Assembly: GCF_021698975.1 (NCBI RefSeq)
Contig: NZ_SSXA01000047.1
Span: forward strand, 1 to 32,845
From: Blastococcus sp. KM273128
GTDB lineage: Bacteria; Actinomycetota; Actinomycetes; Mycobacteriales; Geodermatophilaceae
Direction: 5' to 3'
DNA: 32,845 nucleotides
The notes beneath the pieces were generated by a model. The model worked only from the letters and a program-made list of their open reading frames with translations, did no database searches and had not been told where the DNA came from. Below are positions 7,897 through 16,036 of this stretch, in pieces (the stretch's first letter is position 1; every line of letters begins with the position of its first letter). Both the position numbers and the translations under genes were made by a program.

Positions 7897-9744
7897 GTGA
7901 CCCCGTCCCCGACCAGCGCCCCGGCCGCCCGCGCCGCCTGGCTGCACACGGCGCTGGTCGTGCTGGGCATCGCCCTGGTCGTCGCCATCGTCCCGGATGG
8001 CCCGTGGCGTCCGGCCGCCGAGATCGTCCTCTACGCCCTGGGGCTCGCCGGCGTGCTGACCGCGTTGCGACGGCACCGGACGCCGCTCGTCGTCGCCTGG
8101 TCGGGCCTCGCGGCCGCCCTCGCCCTCTTCGCGCTCAGCTGCGTCGCGGACGTCGCCGCGCTGGCCGGCCTGGCCCCTGGCATCAGCACGCCGCTGGAGA
8201 CCGCCCTCGACGTGGCCGCCTACGCGGCACTCGTCGTCGGGGCCCTGGGCGTGGTCCGCGCCGGCCGGCGGCGCCGCGACTGGGCGTCCTGGACCGACAC
8301 CCTGACCCTCCTGCTGGCGGCCGGGCTCATCCTCCTGGCCGTGCAGGGCGACCGGCACGCGCACGGGAGCGACTTCGTCGAGGTCAACGTCGGCACGCCT
8401 CTGCTCACCGCCGTCCTGCTGATCGTCTGCCTACCGCTGGCGCTCACGCGGGGCCGGACGGTCACCACGGCGGCCCTGTTCACCGCCGCGGCGCTCGCCG
8501 TGACGGCGTACGGCGGCGCCATGCTCACCGGCACCACGCTGCGAGCGTCCGCGGTGCTGGACCCGATCTCCCTCCTCCCGATCGCCGCGCTCTGCCTGGC
8601 CGGACGCCACCCCTCGGTCGCCGCTCTCGGCCCCGCCGCCACCACCGAGCGGGACGCCACCTTCGGTCGGGTCGTCGCCGTGGGCGCCGTCCTCCTCGTC
8701 AACCCCGCCGTGCTGGTCCTGTGGACCGTGGACCACGGCGGCATCGGCTACGTCCTGGGCGCGGGCAGCACGCTCCTGACCGGCCTGGCCCTGTGGCGGC
8801 TGCTCGCCCTCAGCCGGGAGCGCGAGCGCACCCGGGCGGCGCTGGCCGCGAGCGAGGAACGACTCCGGGTCCTGCTGGAGAACGCGGCCGACGTCATCGC
8901 CATCGTCGACGCCGAGGGATCGGTCGCCTACATGAGCCCGGCGGTCCAGTCGCTGCTCGGCCGCCCCCCGGCCGACTACGTCGGGCGCGACGCCATCTCG
9001 CTGGCCGATCCCCGCGACCAGCCGCGCCTGCGGGCCGCCGTCGCCGCGGCCGGCCGCTCGGCAGGCGGCGGCTCGGGCGTCGTGGACACCGACATCCGCG
9101 TCGAGCACAGCGCCGGCGGCACCCGGTGGGTGGAGATGCGGATCAGCGGCCGGGTGGACGCCGTCGGCATCGAGGGCTGGGTCGTGAACTTCCGGGAGGT
9201 CACCGACCGGAAGCTGTTCGAGGAGGAGCTGCGGCGGCAGGCGCGCACCGACCCCCTGACCGGCCTGCTCAACCGGACCGCCTTCAACGAGCGGCTCGAC
9301 GAAGCCGCCGCCGGCGCCGGACCGGGCAGCTGCCCGGCGGTGCTCTTCGTCGACGTCGACGACTTCAAGGACGTGAACGACACCCTGGGCCACGCGGCCG
9401 GGGACGAGTTGCTGCTGGCAGTCGCCGGGCGGCTCTCCGCCGACGTGCGGGGGGACGACGTGGTCGCCCGGCTCGGCGGTGACGAGTTCGCGCTGCTGCT
9501 GGCCGACGCCGACGCCGTGCGGCTGCGCGAGGTCGCCGAGCGGCTGCTGGCCGCGCTGCGTGCGCCCGTGCGCGTGGGCACCCGCACCACCACCGTGACC
9601 GCCAGCATCGGCGGCGCGCTCGGGACGGCCGGCTGCACCGCCGAGGAGCTGCTGCACCGCGCCGACACGGCCATGTACGCCGCGAAGCGGACCGGGAAGG
9701 ATTCGTGCGCCCTGCTGGGGGCGGCGGAGGACGCGCTCCCCTGA
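7897..9744 (+). CDS. Membrane-bound PAS-GGDEF diguanylate cyclase
   Basis: 615-residue enzyme that should make the second messenger c-di-GMP from two GTP at the membrane. The N-terminal 310 residues hold about eight to ten hydrophobic helices (first: TALVVLGIALVVAIV). A PAS domain follows at about 325-445 (EERLRVLLENAADVIAIVDAEGSV), then a GGDEF domain at about 450-610 with TDPLTGLLNR, FVDVDDFKDVND and the catalytic GGDEF at 527-531. An RxxD I-site (R518 to D521) lies exactly five residues before GGDEF, so product inhibition is likely. No EAL or HD-GYP partner occurs in the window. Start GTG 7897 has little SD. It is convergent with the marR gene, with 12 bp between them. Confidence 0.93.
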   Translation: MTPSPTSAPAARAAWLHTALVVLGIALVVAIVPDGPWRPAAEIVLYALGLAGVLTALRRHRTPLVVAWSGLAAALALFALSCVADVAALAGLAPGISTPLETALDVAAYAALVVGALGVVRAGRRRRDWASWTDTLTLLLAAGLILLAVQGDRHAHGSDFVEVNVGTPLLTAVLLIVCLPLALTRGRTVTTAALFTAAALAVTAYGGAMLTGTTLRASAVLDPISLLPIAALCLAGRHPSVAALGPAATTERDATFGRVVAVGAVLLVNPAVLVLWTVDHGGIGYVLGAGSTLLTGLALWRLLALSRERERTRAALAASEERLRVLLENAADVIAIVDAEGSVAYMSPAVQSLLGRPPADYVGRDAISLADPRDQPRLRAAVAAAGRSAGGGSGVVDTDIRVEHSAGGTRWVEMRISGRVDAVGIEGWVVNFREVTDRKLFEEELRRQARTDPLTGLLNRTAFNERLDEAAAGAGPGSCPAVLFVDVDDFKDVNDTLGHAAGDELLLAVAGRLSADVRGDDVVARLGGDEFALLLADADAVRLREVAERLLAALRAPVRVGTRTTTVTASIGGALGTAGCTAEELLHRADTAMYAAKRTGKDSCALLGAAEDALP

Positions 9745-9756
9745 CGGCGTCGCGGC

Positions 9757-10269
9757 TCAGGGCTGCTGCGGCACCCGGCCCAGGCCGACGAGCAGGCGGC
9801 GCAGCAGCGCGGCCAGCTGCTCCCGATCCCCCGACGGCAGCGCCTCGAGCAGCTGCCGCTCGGTCTCCAGGTGGTCGGGCAGCGCCGCGTCCAGCGCCGC
9901 CCGGCCCGCGTCGGTGAGGGTGACGACGACGGCCCGCCCGTCGGCGTCGCTGCGCTCGCGGGTGATCAGGCCCCGCTCCTCCAGCCGGTCGAGCCGCTGG
10001 GTGATCGCGCCCGAGGTGACCAGGGCCGTGCGCATGAGGGCGGTGGGCGTGAGCTGGTAGGGCGCACCGGCCCGCCGGAGGGCCGCCAGGACGTCGAAGG
10101 ACGGCGCGTCGAGCCCGTGCCGTGCGAAGGTGGCCCGCTGGGCGAGGTGGACCTCGCGCTGGAGCTGGGTGATGCGGCCGATGATCCCCATCGGGGAGCA
10201 GTCGAGATCGGGACGCTCCCGGGCCCACTGCTCGAGGATCAGGTCGACGGCGTCCTCCACGTCGCTCAC
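9757..10269 (-). CDS. MarR-family transcriptional regulator
   Basis: 170-residue winged-helix repressor. The typical order is a dimerisation helix (GIIGRITQLQREVH), then TFDVLAALRRAGAPYQLTPTAL-type DNA-binding helices (here with SFDVLAAL), the recognition region SGAITQRLDRLEERGLITRE, and the wing RSDADGRAVVVTLTDAG. The GTG start at 10269 has no clear SD. It lies 37 bp downstream of the MEDS-ATPase gene on the same strand and may be co-transcribed with it. The regulated genes and ligand are unknown; members of this family often sense phenolics or oxidants. Confidence 0.93.
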   Translation of the reverse strand: MSDVEDAVDLILEQWARERPDLDCSPMGIIGRITQLQREVHLAQRATFARHGLDAPSFDVLAALRRAGAPYQLTPTALMRTALVTSGAITQRLDRLEERGLITRERSDADGRAVVVTLTDAGRAALDAALPDHLETERQLLEALPSGDREQLAALLRRLLVGLGRVPQQP

Positions 10270-10306
10270 CGTAACGGCCCCGGCGGCACGGCCGGACCTG
10301 CGCGCA

Positions 10307-11317
10307 TCAGCGCAGCCGCGAGCTCAGCCGGACGGTGAACCCGGCCGGCCCGGGCAGCAGGTCCACGTGGTCCCAGAGCTTGCGGGTCAGCCACAGGCCC
10401 ATGCCACCCCGGGCGAGGTCGACCCCGTGGGCGGGGCGGTAGCCGGGGAAGGCGATGTCGGCGCCGGCGCCCCGGTCGGTGATCGCGCAGACCACGCGCT
10501 CGCCGTCGGCCCACACGCGGGCCGAGACCGGGCGGGCCCCGTGCCGGAAGGCGTTGCTGGCGATCTCGCTGGCGGCGAGGTGCAGGTCGGCGGCCTGGTC
10601 GGGGTCGGGCACGCGGAGCTGGATCACCGCGCGGAGCAGCCCGCGCAGCTCGGCCAGCGACGGTGCGTCGGCCACCTCCAGCACGGGAGCCGACTCCTCG
10701 ATCGGCTCCCGGGGCTGCGGCAGCCGGCGCACCCAGGCGGTGGGGTCCTCGAAGGTGCCGCTCGGCAGCACCTCGCCGCCGGTGAGCACCCAGGGGTGCG
10801 TGGCGGCCGCGCCGGCGATCACCTCGGCGGGGAGCTCGCGGCGGTCGAACAGGCACAGGCCCGACACCGGCCGGACGGCCATCAGCAGGTTGACGGCGGC
10901 CTCGTAGCGCAGCGCGTCGCGCCGGTCGAGCGCGTCGGCCCCGAAGCGGACCTGGCCGGCGACCCGCAGCCGGCCCGAGCCGGTGCCCCGGGCCCGTCGC
11001 ACCAGGTCCTGGCAGGCGGCGACGGCGTCGGGCACCGTCGCGTCGAGCAGGCACAGGCGGGTGTCGGTCTCGACCGCCCCGGCGCGCTCGCCCAGCGCCC
11101 CGGTGAGCAGCGCCGCCGTCTCCGGGGGGCAGGAGAGGACGACCAGGTCGCCGGCCCGCAGCCCCTCGTCGAGCCAGGGCAGCGAGGCGGCCAGCAGCTC
11201 GTCGTCCGAACCGACGGGCGCGGCGACGTGCGGCACCTCGGTGAAGGCGACGGGGGCCCGGCCGCCGGGGGACCCGGGCACGCCCGTGGCCGCGCCCTCG
11301 CCGGTTCCCCGCTCCAT
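10307..11317 (-). CDS. MEDS-domain sensor with GHKL (RsbW-like) ATPase domain
   Basis: 336-residue signalling protein. The N-terminal half (about 25-190) matches the MEDS sensory domain (HVAAPVGSDDELLAASLPWLDEGLRAGDLVVLSCP, then RLCLLDA), described in regulators such as DcmR. The C-terminal half is a histidine-kinase-like ATPase: N-box ASEIASNAFRHG, then DRGAG and GGMGLWLTRKL. There is no phosphoacceptor His domain, so an anti-sigma or serine-kinase type role is more likely than a classical two-component kinase. ATG 11317 is preferred over ATG 11368 because AGGAG lies 5 nt before it, whereas the upstream ATG has no SD. Confidence 0.85.
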   Translation of the reverse strand: MERGTGEGAATGVPGSPGGRAPVAFTEVPHVAAPVGSDDELLAASLPWLDEGLRAGDLVVLSCPPETAALLTGALGERAGAVETDTRLCLLDATVPDAVAACQDLVRRARGTGSGRLRVAGQVRFGADALDRRDALRYEAAVNLLMAVRPVSGLCLFDRRELPAEVIAGAAATHPWVLTGGEVLPSGTFEDPTAWVRRLPQPREPIEESAPVLEVADAPSLAELRGLLRAVIQLRVPDPDQAADLHLAASEIASNAFRHGARPVSARVWADGERVVCAITDRGAGADIAFPGYRPAHGVDLARGGMGLWLTRKLWDHVDLLPGPAGFTVRLSSRLR

Positions 11318-11478
11318 CCGGTCTCCTGCACTCCCGGACCGAGACTCCCCGGCCGACTGGTTGAGCATTCTGCGACATCGTCGGTCACGCGCCGCACGAG
11401 GGGCGCGGCGAAATGCCCGCGGTCACCCCTCGGAGCGACGGGCACGGCTCCGGTACGGCCGGTGGCGGCCCCCTCGCC

Positions 11479-12609
11479 TCAGCGGCGGACCGAGACCGTC
11501 ACCGTGAACTTCGGGTCGCGGTCGGCCACGCGCGTCGGGCCGACCACCCGGTTGAGCGCCGGGCGGTAGCGCAGCGCCGAGTTGTAGACCGTCCACAGCT
11601 CCCCGCCGGGGCGCAGCACCCGGGCCGCCGCCACGAAGAGCCGGTCGGCTGCCGTCGTCACCACCGCCGCGCCCACGTGGAAGGGCGGGTTGCAGACGAC
11701 GAGGTCGACCGAGCGGTCGGGCACCGTCGCAGCGGCGTCGTCCCGCCGCACCTCGACGCGGTCGGCGACGCCGTTGGCGGCCGCCGTCGCGGCGGTCGAG
11801 GCGACGGCGGCGGCGGACTGGTCCACGGCGAGGACGCGCAGCCCCGGCCGGTCGCGGGCCAGCAGCGCGGCGAGGACGCCGGTGCCGCAACCGAGGTCCA
11901 CGGCGGTCCGCGCGCCCGGCGCCATGTCCGGGAGCGCCCGCAGCAGCGCCCGGGTGCCGATGTCGACCTTCGTCCCGGCGAACGCGGCGCCGTGGGCGCA
12001 GACGGTGAGGCCGAGGTCGGGGTGCTCCTGCCGCCGGGGGAACGACGAGGGGCGCGGCCGGGGCCCGCGGGCCACCAGCACCCGGGACTTCTGCCGCGCC
12101 AGGCTCGCCTGCACCTCGGTGAACGAGTCGCCGAGGACGTCGTTCATCGCGTGCGTCATGTGCTTGACCCGGCCGCCCACGAGGACGGTCACGTCCGGGG
12201 CCGCCGACGCCGCGACCACCTCGGCGATCTCGCGCAGCGCGTCCAGCCCCTTGGGGGCCTTGACCAGCACCAGCCGCGCCCCGGCCACGAGCTCGGGGCC
12301 CAGCGGCAGCGACCGGGCGGCGTCGGCCAGGCCCACCCGCTCGGCGTTGGCGGCCAGCGCCCGCTCCCCCACCAGCAGGTCCTGGCCCACCCGCACGCCG
12401 GTGAGCCCGTGGCGGGCGGCGAGCCCGAGCGCGAGCGCCCCGTAGGAGTCGTCGACGACGGCGACCTCGCCCGGCCCGCAGCCGGGCACGAGCTCGGCCG
12501 CGAGGTCGAGCAGTAGCCAATCGGTCGCGTCAACGGCGACGAGGTCCGGGGCCTCGACGTCCGGGGTGCGCCGGAGCGCGCCCAGGACCTCGTCGGGGGT
12601 GAGCACCAC
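11479..12609 (-). CDS. RsmC/RlmG-type rRNA (guanine-N2)-methyltransferase
   Basis: 376-residue SAM-dependent methyltransferase with the two-domain plan of RsmC and RlmG. A degenerate N-terminal methyltransferase-like half (about 1-185) binds RNA in known members. The catalytic half has the SAM motif DLGCGTGVLA at 238-247 and CNPPFH at 306-311, the NPPF signature of base-amino methylation. Other landmarks are KAPKGLDALREI and the end KFTVTVSVRR. Known relatives methylate G1207 of 16S or G1835 of 23S rRNA; which one applies here cannot be told. Start GTG 12609 (or 12606) lies 7 bp after the dehalogenase stop, so both are probably one transcript. Confidence 0.85.
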   Translation of the reverse strand: MVLTPDEVLGALRRTPDVEAPDLVAVDATDWLLLDLAAELVPGCGPGEVAVVDDSYGALALGLAARHGLTGVRVGQDLLVGERALAANAERVGLADAARSLPLGPELVAGARLVLVKAPKGLDALREIAEVVAASAAPDVTVLVGGRVKHMTHAMNDVLGDSFTEVQASLARQKSRVLVARGPRPRPSSFPRRQEHPDLGLTVCAHGAAFAGTKVDIGTRALLRALPDMAPGARTAVDLGCGTGVLAALLARDRPGLRVLAVDQSAAAVASTAATAAANGVADRVEVRRDDAAATVPDRSVDLVVCNPPFHVGAAVVTTAADRLFVAAARVLRPGGELWTVYNSALRYRPALNRVVGPTRVADRDPKFTVTVSVRR

Positions 12610-12616
12610 GCCGCCG

Positions 12617-13534
12617 TCAGCCGCGCGGTGTCGCGGCGACCAGGTCGGCGACGACGCGGGCGAGCTCCGGGCCGACGTCCTCCTGGAGGAAGTGCCCGCC
12701 GCCGGCCAGCGTGGTGTGCGGCATCCCCTGGGCGCCGGGCACGAGCTTCCGGAACACCCGGTCGCCCCCGCCGGTGATCGGGTCGGAGTCGGAGAAGGCG
12801 GTGAGTAAGGGCTTCTCCCAGCGCGTCAGCACCTCCCAGGCCGCCCGGTTGGCCGCGGCCGCCGGGTCGTCGGGCGACGTCGGCACCAGGGCCGGGAACT
12901 GCCGGGCGCCGGCGGTGTACCGGTCGTCGGGGAAGGGCGCGTCGTAGGCGGCCACCACCTCGGGGGCGAGCCCACCGGCGGTGCCGTTGCCGACGATGCG
13001 GCCGATGTGGAACTCGGGGCTCTCCTGGGAGAACCGCTGCCAGGACAGGAACGCCTCGCTCATCTTCTGGTCGCCGGTGGGCAGGCCGGTGTTGGCGACG
13101 ACGACCCGGGCGAACCGGTCGGGGTTCTCCGCGACCAGCCGCAGCCCGATGAGCCCGCCCCAGTCCTGGCAGACGAGGGTGAGGTCCCGCAGGCCGATCT
13201 CGTCCAGCAGCGCCTGCCGCATCCACCCGACGTGGCGGGCGTAGGTGTAGTCGTCGCGGGAGACCGGCTTGTCCGAGCGGCCGAAGCCGACCAGGTCGGG
13301 CGCCACGACGCGCAGCCCGGCGTCGACCAGCACCGGGATCATCCGGCGGTAGAGGAAGGACCAGGACGGCTCGCCGTGGAGCAGCAGCACCGTCTCGCCG
13401 TCGGCCGGGCCCTCGTCGACGTAGGCGATCCGCAGCCGGCCGCCCTCGCCGTCGTCGACCTCGACGTAGCGCGGCTCGTACGGGAAATCGGGCAGGTCGG
13501 CGAATCGCTCGTCAGGGGTGCGGAGGGTCTTCAC
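12617..13534 (-). CDS. Haloalkane dehalogenase, subfamily I (DhlA/DhmA-like)
   Basis: 305-residue alpha/beta hydrolase predicted to replace a halogen on an alkyl halide with hydroxyl, in the cytosol. HGEPSWSFLYRRMIPVL carries the oxyanion region, and CQDWGG carries the nucleophile Asp124 with halide-binding Trp125, the numbers used for DhlA. The acid is in FSDSDPITGGGD (Asp249) and the base is His281 in GGGHFLQED. A cap-domain Trp165 in AFLSWQRF aligns by eye with the second halide-binding Trp of DhlA, and AAYDAPFPDDRYTAGA is close to the DhlA cap. These features separate it from epoxide hydrolases. GTG 13534 has a GGAGG SD at 8 nt. Natural substrate unknown. Confidence 0.87.
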   Translation of the reverse strand: MKTLRTPDERFADLPDFPYEPRYVEVDDGEGGRLRIAYVDEGPADGETVLLLHGEPSWSFLYRRMIPVLVDAGLRVVAPDLVGFGRSDKPVSRDDYTYARHVGWMRQALLDEIGLRDLTLVCQDWGGLIGLRLVAENPDRFARVVVANTGLPTGDQKMSEAFLSWQRFSQESPEFHIGRIVGNGTAGGLAPEVVAAYDAPFPDDRYTAGARQFPALVPTSPDDPAAAANRAAWEVLTRWEKPLLTAFSDSDPITGGGDRVFRKLVPGAQGMPHTTLAGGGHFLQEDVGPELARVVADLVAATPRG

Positions 13535-13580
13535 GGGTCCGGCCTCCAGTCATGGGCGTAGGAAGCAATCCATGCGGTCT

Positions 13581-13608
13581 CGGGGTCTGACCGTATGCAC
13601 AGACCCCG
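13581..13608. repeat. Perfect 9-bp inverted repeat in a divergent intergenic region
   Basis: CGGGGTCTG and CAGACCCCG pair perfectly around a 10-base spacer (ACCGTATGCA). It lies between the divergent dehalogenase (start 13534) and SRPBCC (start 13711) genes, 47 bp upstream of the dehalogenase GTG. It may be an operator for the dehalogenase promoter or a hairpin in its leader. The spacer is one helical turn, which favours a protein-binding site. Confidence 0.5.
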
Positions 13609-13641
13609 TGCCCACGCGGGGCGGGGCGGGCGCGAGGGGGC

Positions 13642-13694
13642 TTGCCGCACCACGGTGCCCGGCGCTACCGTTCTTTCATAAGTTGCTGCTTATG
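13642..13694 (+). promoter_or_regulatory. Promoter and ArsR operator of the SRPBCC-arsR operon
   Basis: TTGCCG at 13642-13647 (-35) and TACCGT at 13666-13671 (-10) are 18 bp apart and predict a transcription start near 13678. Exactly there lies an inverted repeat, CATAAG-TTGCTG-CTTATG, 13677-13694, in an AT-rich island rare in this DNA. ArsR/SmtB repressors bind such imperfect dyads near the start site, and the operon ends in an arsR-type gene. Autorepression is inferred. Confidence 0.65.
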
Positions 13695-13710
13695 CATTGG
13701 AGGAGGAACC

Positions 13711-14361
13711 ATGACCACCATCGACCCGGTCTCCACGGCCGGCCTGGTCACCCGTGAGGTCCGCACCGGCTCCCGGGACGGCGCGCCCACGCGCATCGCC
13801 GTCGCCCGGCGCACCTACCGCGCCGACCGCGCGCAGGTCTGGGGCGCGCTCACCGACGCCGAGCGGCTGCCCCGCTGGTTCCTCCCGGTGAGCGGCGACC
13901 TGCGCGCCGGCGGCCGCTACCAGCTGGAGGGCAACGCCGGCGGCGTGGTCGAGCGCTGCGACGAGCCCGAGTCGTTCGCCGTCACGTGGGAGTTCGGCGG
14001 GATGGTGTCCTGGCTGCAGGTGCACCTGTCGCCGTCGGACGGCGGCACCGCCCTCGAACTGGTGCACGAGGCGCCCGTGGACCCCGACTTCTGGGCGCAG
14101 TTCGGGCCGGGCGCGGTGGGTGTGGGCTGGGACCTGGCGCTCATGGGCCTCGGGCTGCACCTGGACAGCGGCACCCCGGTCGACCCGGAGGTGGCGGCGG
14201 CGTTCACCCTCACGCCCGAGGGCGTCGAGTTCGTCCGCCGGGCGGCCGCCGGGTGGGGCGAGGCCGCGGCCGCCGACGGCGACGACCCCGCCGCCGCGCG
14301 GGAGGCGGCCGACCGGACGGTGGCGTTCTACACGACCCCGCCGGCCGAGGACGCTCCCTGA
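13711..14361 (+). CDS. SRPBCC (AHSA1-like) domain protein
   Basis: 216-residue protein with one SRPBCC/START-like fold of the Aha1 C-terminal type at about residues 28-150: RTYRADRAQVWGALTDAERLPRWFLPVSG, then GGRYQLEGNAGGVVERCD, FAVTWEFGG and GGTALELVHE. These small cavity proteins bind hydrophobic ligands. The C-terminal 60 residues are Ala-rich and less typical. The ATG at 13711 has a strong SD (GGAGGAGG). It is followed 5 bp later by an arsR-type gene, a very common pair in actinobacteria where the repressor controls the operon. The ligand is unknown. Confidence 0.88.
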   Translation: MTTIDPVSTAGLVTREVRTGSRDGAPTRIAVARRTYRADRAQVWGALTDAERLPRWFLPVSGDLRAGGRYQLEGNAGGVVERCDEPESFAVTWEFGGMVSWLQVHLSPSDGGTALELVHEAPVDPDFWAQFGPGAVGVGWDLALMGLGLHLDSGTPVDPEVAAAFTLTPEGVEFVRRAAAGWGEAAAADGDDPAAAREAADRTVAFYTTPPAEDAP

Positions 14362-14366
14362 GCCGG

Positions 14367-14744
14367 GTGGACGGGCCGTTCGAGGCGCTGGGGGACCGCA
14401 CCCGCCGCCAGCTCCTGGAGCTGCTCTCCACGGGTGAGCAGCCGGCGGGTGCCCTCGTGCGGGGGCTGCAGGCCTCGGCGCCGATCTCGCAGCCCGCGGT
14501 GTCCCAGCACCTGCGGGTCCTGCGGGAGGCGGGGCTGGTCACGGTGCGCGCCGAGGGCACCCGCCGGCTGTACGCGCTGGACCCCTCGGGGCTCGCCGCC
14601 GCGCAGGCCTGGCTCGTCGCCCTGGCCGACCCGCTGGCACCCTTCGCCCAGCCCCTCGACGCGCTGGCGACCGAGGTCGCGCGCGGGGAGCGGGCCCGCC
14701 GCACCGCCCCGGGCGCCGCGGAGCGCGACGGCCGCTCGGCCTGA
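14367..14744 (+). CDS. ArsR/SmtB-family regulator, SRPBCC-linked
   Basis: 125-residue winged-helix repressor: FEALGDRTRRQLLELLSTGEQPAGALVRGL, recognition region ISQPAVSQHLRVLREAGLV and wing RAEGTRRLYALD. No metal-binding ELCV-type cysteine motif is present, so it is unlikely to sense arsenic or heavy metals. The usual coupled start would overlap the upstream TGA as ATGA or GTGA, but here the bases are CTGA (14358-14361). I chose GTG 14367; CTG 14358 would add three residues. The operon operator at 13677-13694 is its likely target. Confidence 0.88.
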   Translation: MDGPFEALGDRTRRQLLELLSTGEQPAGALVRGLQASAPISQPAVSQHLRVLREAGLVTVRAEGTRRLYALDPSGLAAAQAWLVALADPLAPFAQPLDALATEVARGERARRTAPGAAERDGRSA

Positions 14745-14772
14745 CCGCTTCGCCACCCGGCAGGATGGCGGC

Positions 14773-15786
14773 ATGCCGATCACGACCCGCGAATGGCAGC
14801 TGGCGGCCCGCCCGCACGGCGAGCCGACCCCCGACGACTTCCGGCTCGTGGAGCTCGAGCGCCCGGACCCGACCGAGGGGCAGGTCGTCGTCCGCATGCT
14901 GGTCATGTCGGTCGACCCCTACATGCGCGGCCGGATGAACCCGGGGAAGTCGTACGCGGCCCGCTGGGAGATCGGCGAGACGATGAAGGGCGGGGCGGTC
15001 GGCCGGGTGGTCGCCTCCCGCTCCCCCGACGTCCCCGAGGGCGCCCTCGTGCTCGCCGACGCCGCGTGGCGCGACGTCGCCGTCCTGGATGCCGCGCACG
15101 TCCGGGTGCTGCCGGAGCTCCCGGGCATTCCGCCCAGCTACCACCTCGGCGTGCTCGGCATGCCCGGGCTCACCGCCTGGGCCGGGCTGTTCCGGCTCGC
15201 GGAGTTCCGGGAGGGCGACACCGTGTTCGTCTCGGGCGCCGCCGGTGCGGTGGGCAGCCTGGTCGGCCAGTTCGCGAAGCTGAACGGGGCCGCCGCCGTC
15301 GTCGGCAGCGCCGGGACGCCGGAGAAGGTGCGCTGGCTGACCGAGGAGGTCGGGTTCACCCGGGCGTTCGACTACCACGACGGCCCGGTGGCCGACCTGC
15401 TCGCCGAGGCCGCGCCCGGGGGCATCGACGTCTTCTTCGACAACGTCGGCGGGGAGCACCTCGAGGCCGCCATCGGCGCCTTCAAGGAGTTCGGCCGCGG
15501 CGCGCTGTGCGGCGCGATCTCCGGCTACAACGCCACCGAGCCGGCGCCGGGGCCGCGCAACATGTTCATGATGGTGACCAAGAAGCTGAGCCTGCGCGGG
15601 TTCATCGTCGGCGACCACGCCGACCTGCGGGACGAGTTCACGAGGGAGGTCACCCGCATGGTCACCTCCGGGGACCTCGTCGTCCGGGAGACCGTGCGCG
15701 AGGGCCTGGACAACGCCGTCGACACCTTCCTGGACCTCCTGCGCGGCGGGAACACCGGGAAGATGGTGGTGAAGCTCGCCGGGTGA
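14773..15786 (+). CDS. NADP-dependent medium-chain reductase (CurA/prostaglandin-reductase-like)
   Basis: 337-residue zinc-independent member of the medium-chain dehydrogenase superfamily, expected to reduce an alkene or enone double bond with NADPH. Landmarks are DPYMRGRMN near residue 50, LGMPGLTAWAGLF, the nucleotide loop SGAAGAVGSLVGQFAK, DVFFDNVGGEHLEAAI, GYNATEP and the C-terminal GGNTGKMVVKL. No structural or catalytic Zn cysteine cluster is seen. The ATG at 14773 is preceded by CAGGAT with 6 nt between, either a degenerate -10 of a leaderless gene or a poor SD. Physiological substrate unknown. Confidence 0.9.
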   Translation: MPITTREWQLAARPHGEPTPDDFRLVELERPDPTEGQVVVRMLVMSVDPYMRGRMNPGKSYAARWEIGETMKGGAVGRVVASRSPDVPEGALVLADAAWRDVAVLDAAHVRVLPELPGIPPSYHLGVLGMPGLTAWAGLFRLAEFREGDTVFVSGAAGAVGSLVGQFAKLNGAAAVVGSAGTPEKVRWLTEEVGFTRAFDYHDGPVADLLAEAAPGGIDVFFDNVGGEHLEAAIGAFKEFGRGALCGAISGYNATEPAPGPRNMFMMVTKKLSLRGFIVGDHADLRDEFTREVTRMVTSGDLVVRETVREGLDNAVDTFLDLLRGGNTGKMVVKLAG

Positions 15787-15826
15787 GGCCGGTTCCCGGC
15801 CGGCGGGACGGGGCAGAGTCCGGGGC

Positions 15827-16036
15827 ATGTGGCTCTTCCTCACCCGCCGGCTGCGCATGTGGCTGATCCTGACCGTGGTCGTCCCGCTGGCGACCGGCGT
15901 CCTGCGCAGGCTGGGCCGGACGCTCGAGCGGCGCCGCGGGCCCTCGACCGTCAGCAACGCCCTGTTGAAGGCCGGCGACCTCGGCGACCGGGCCCGCACG
16001 ACCCTCCGCGGCGGCCGCCGGTCCCGCCGGGCGTGA
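15827..16036 (+). CDS. Small basic single-pass membrane protein, 69 aa
   Basis: The product starts MWLFLTRRLRMWLILTVVVPLATG, with one hydrophobic segment at about 11-25, then an Arg-rich cytoplasmic-looking tail (about 18 Arg in 69 residues). Its stop overlaps the GTG of the next gene (GTGA, 16033-16036), so it is translated in concert with the hydrolase, which supports it being real. CAGAGT lies 7 nt before the ATG. I do not recognise a named family. Confidence 0.7.
   Translation: MWLFLTRRLRMWLILTVVVPLATGVLRRLGRTLERRRGPSTVSNALLKAGDLGDRARTTLRGGRRSRRA

Noticed and set aside
13518..13757. Forward open frame across the 13.6-kb intergenic region
   Set aside because: It contains the hairpin, promoter and operator of neighbouring genes, has poor codon bias and no SD.
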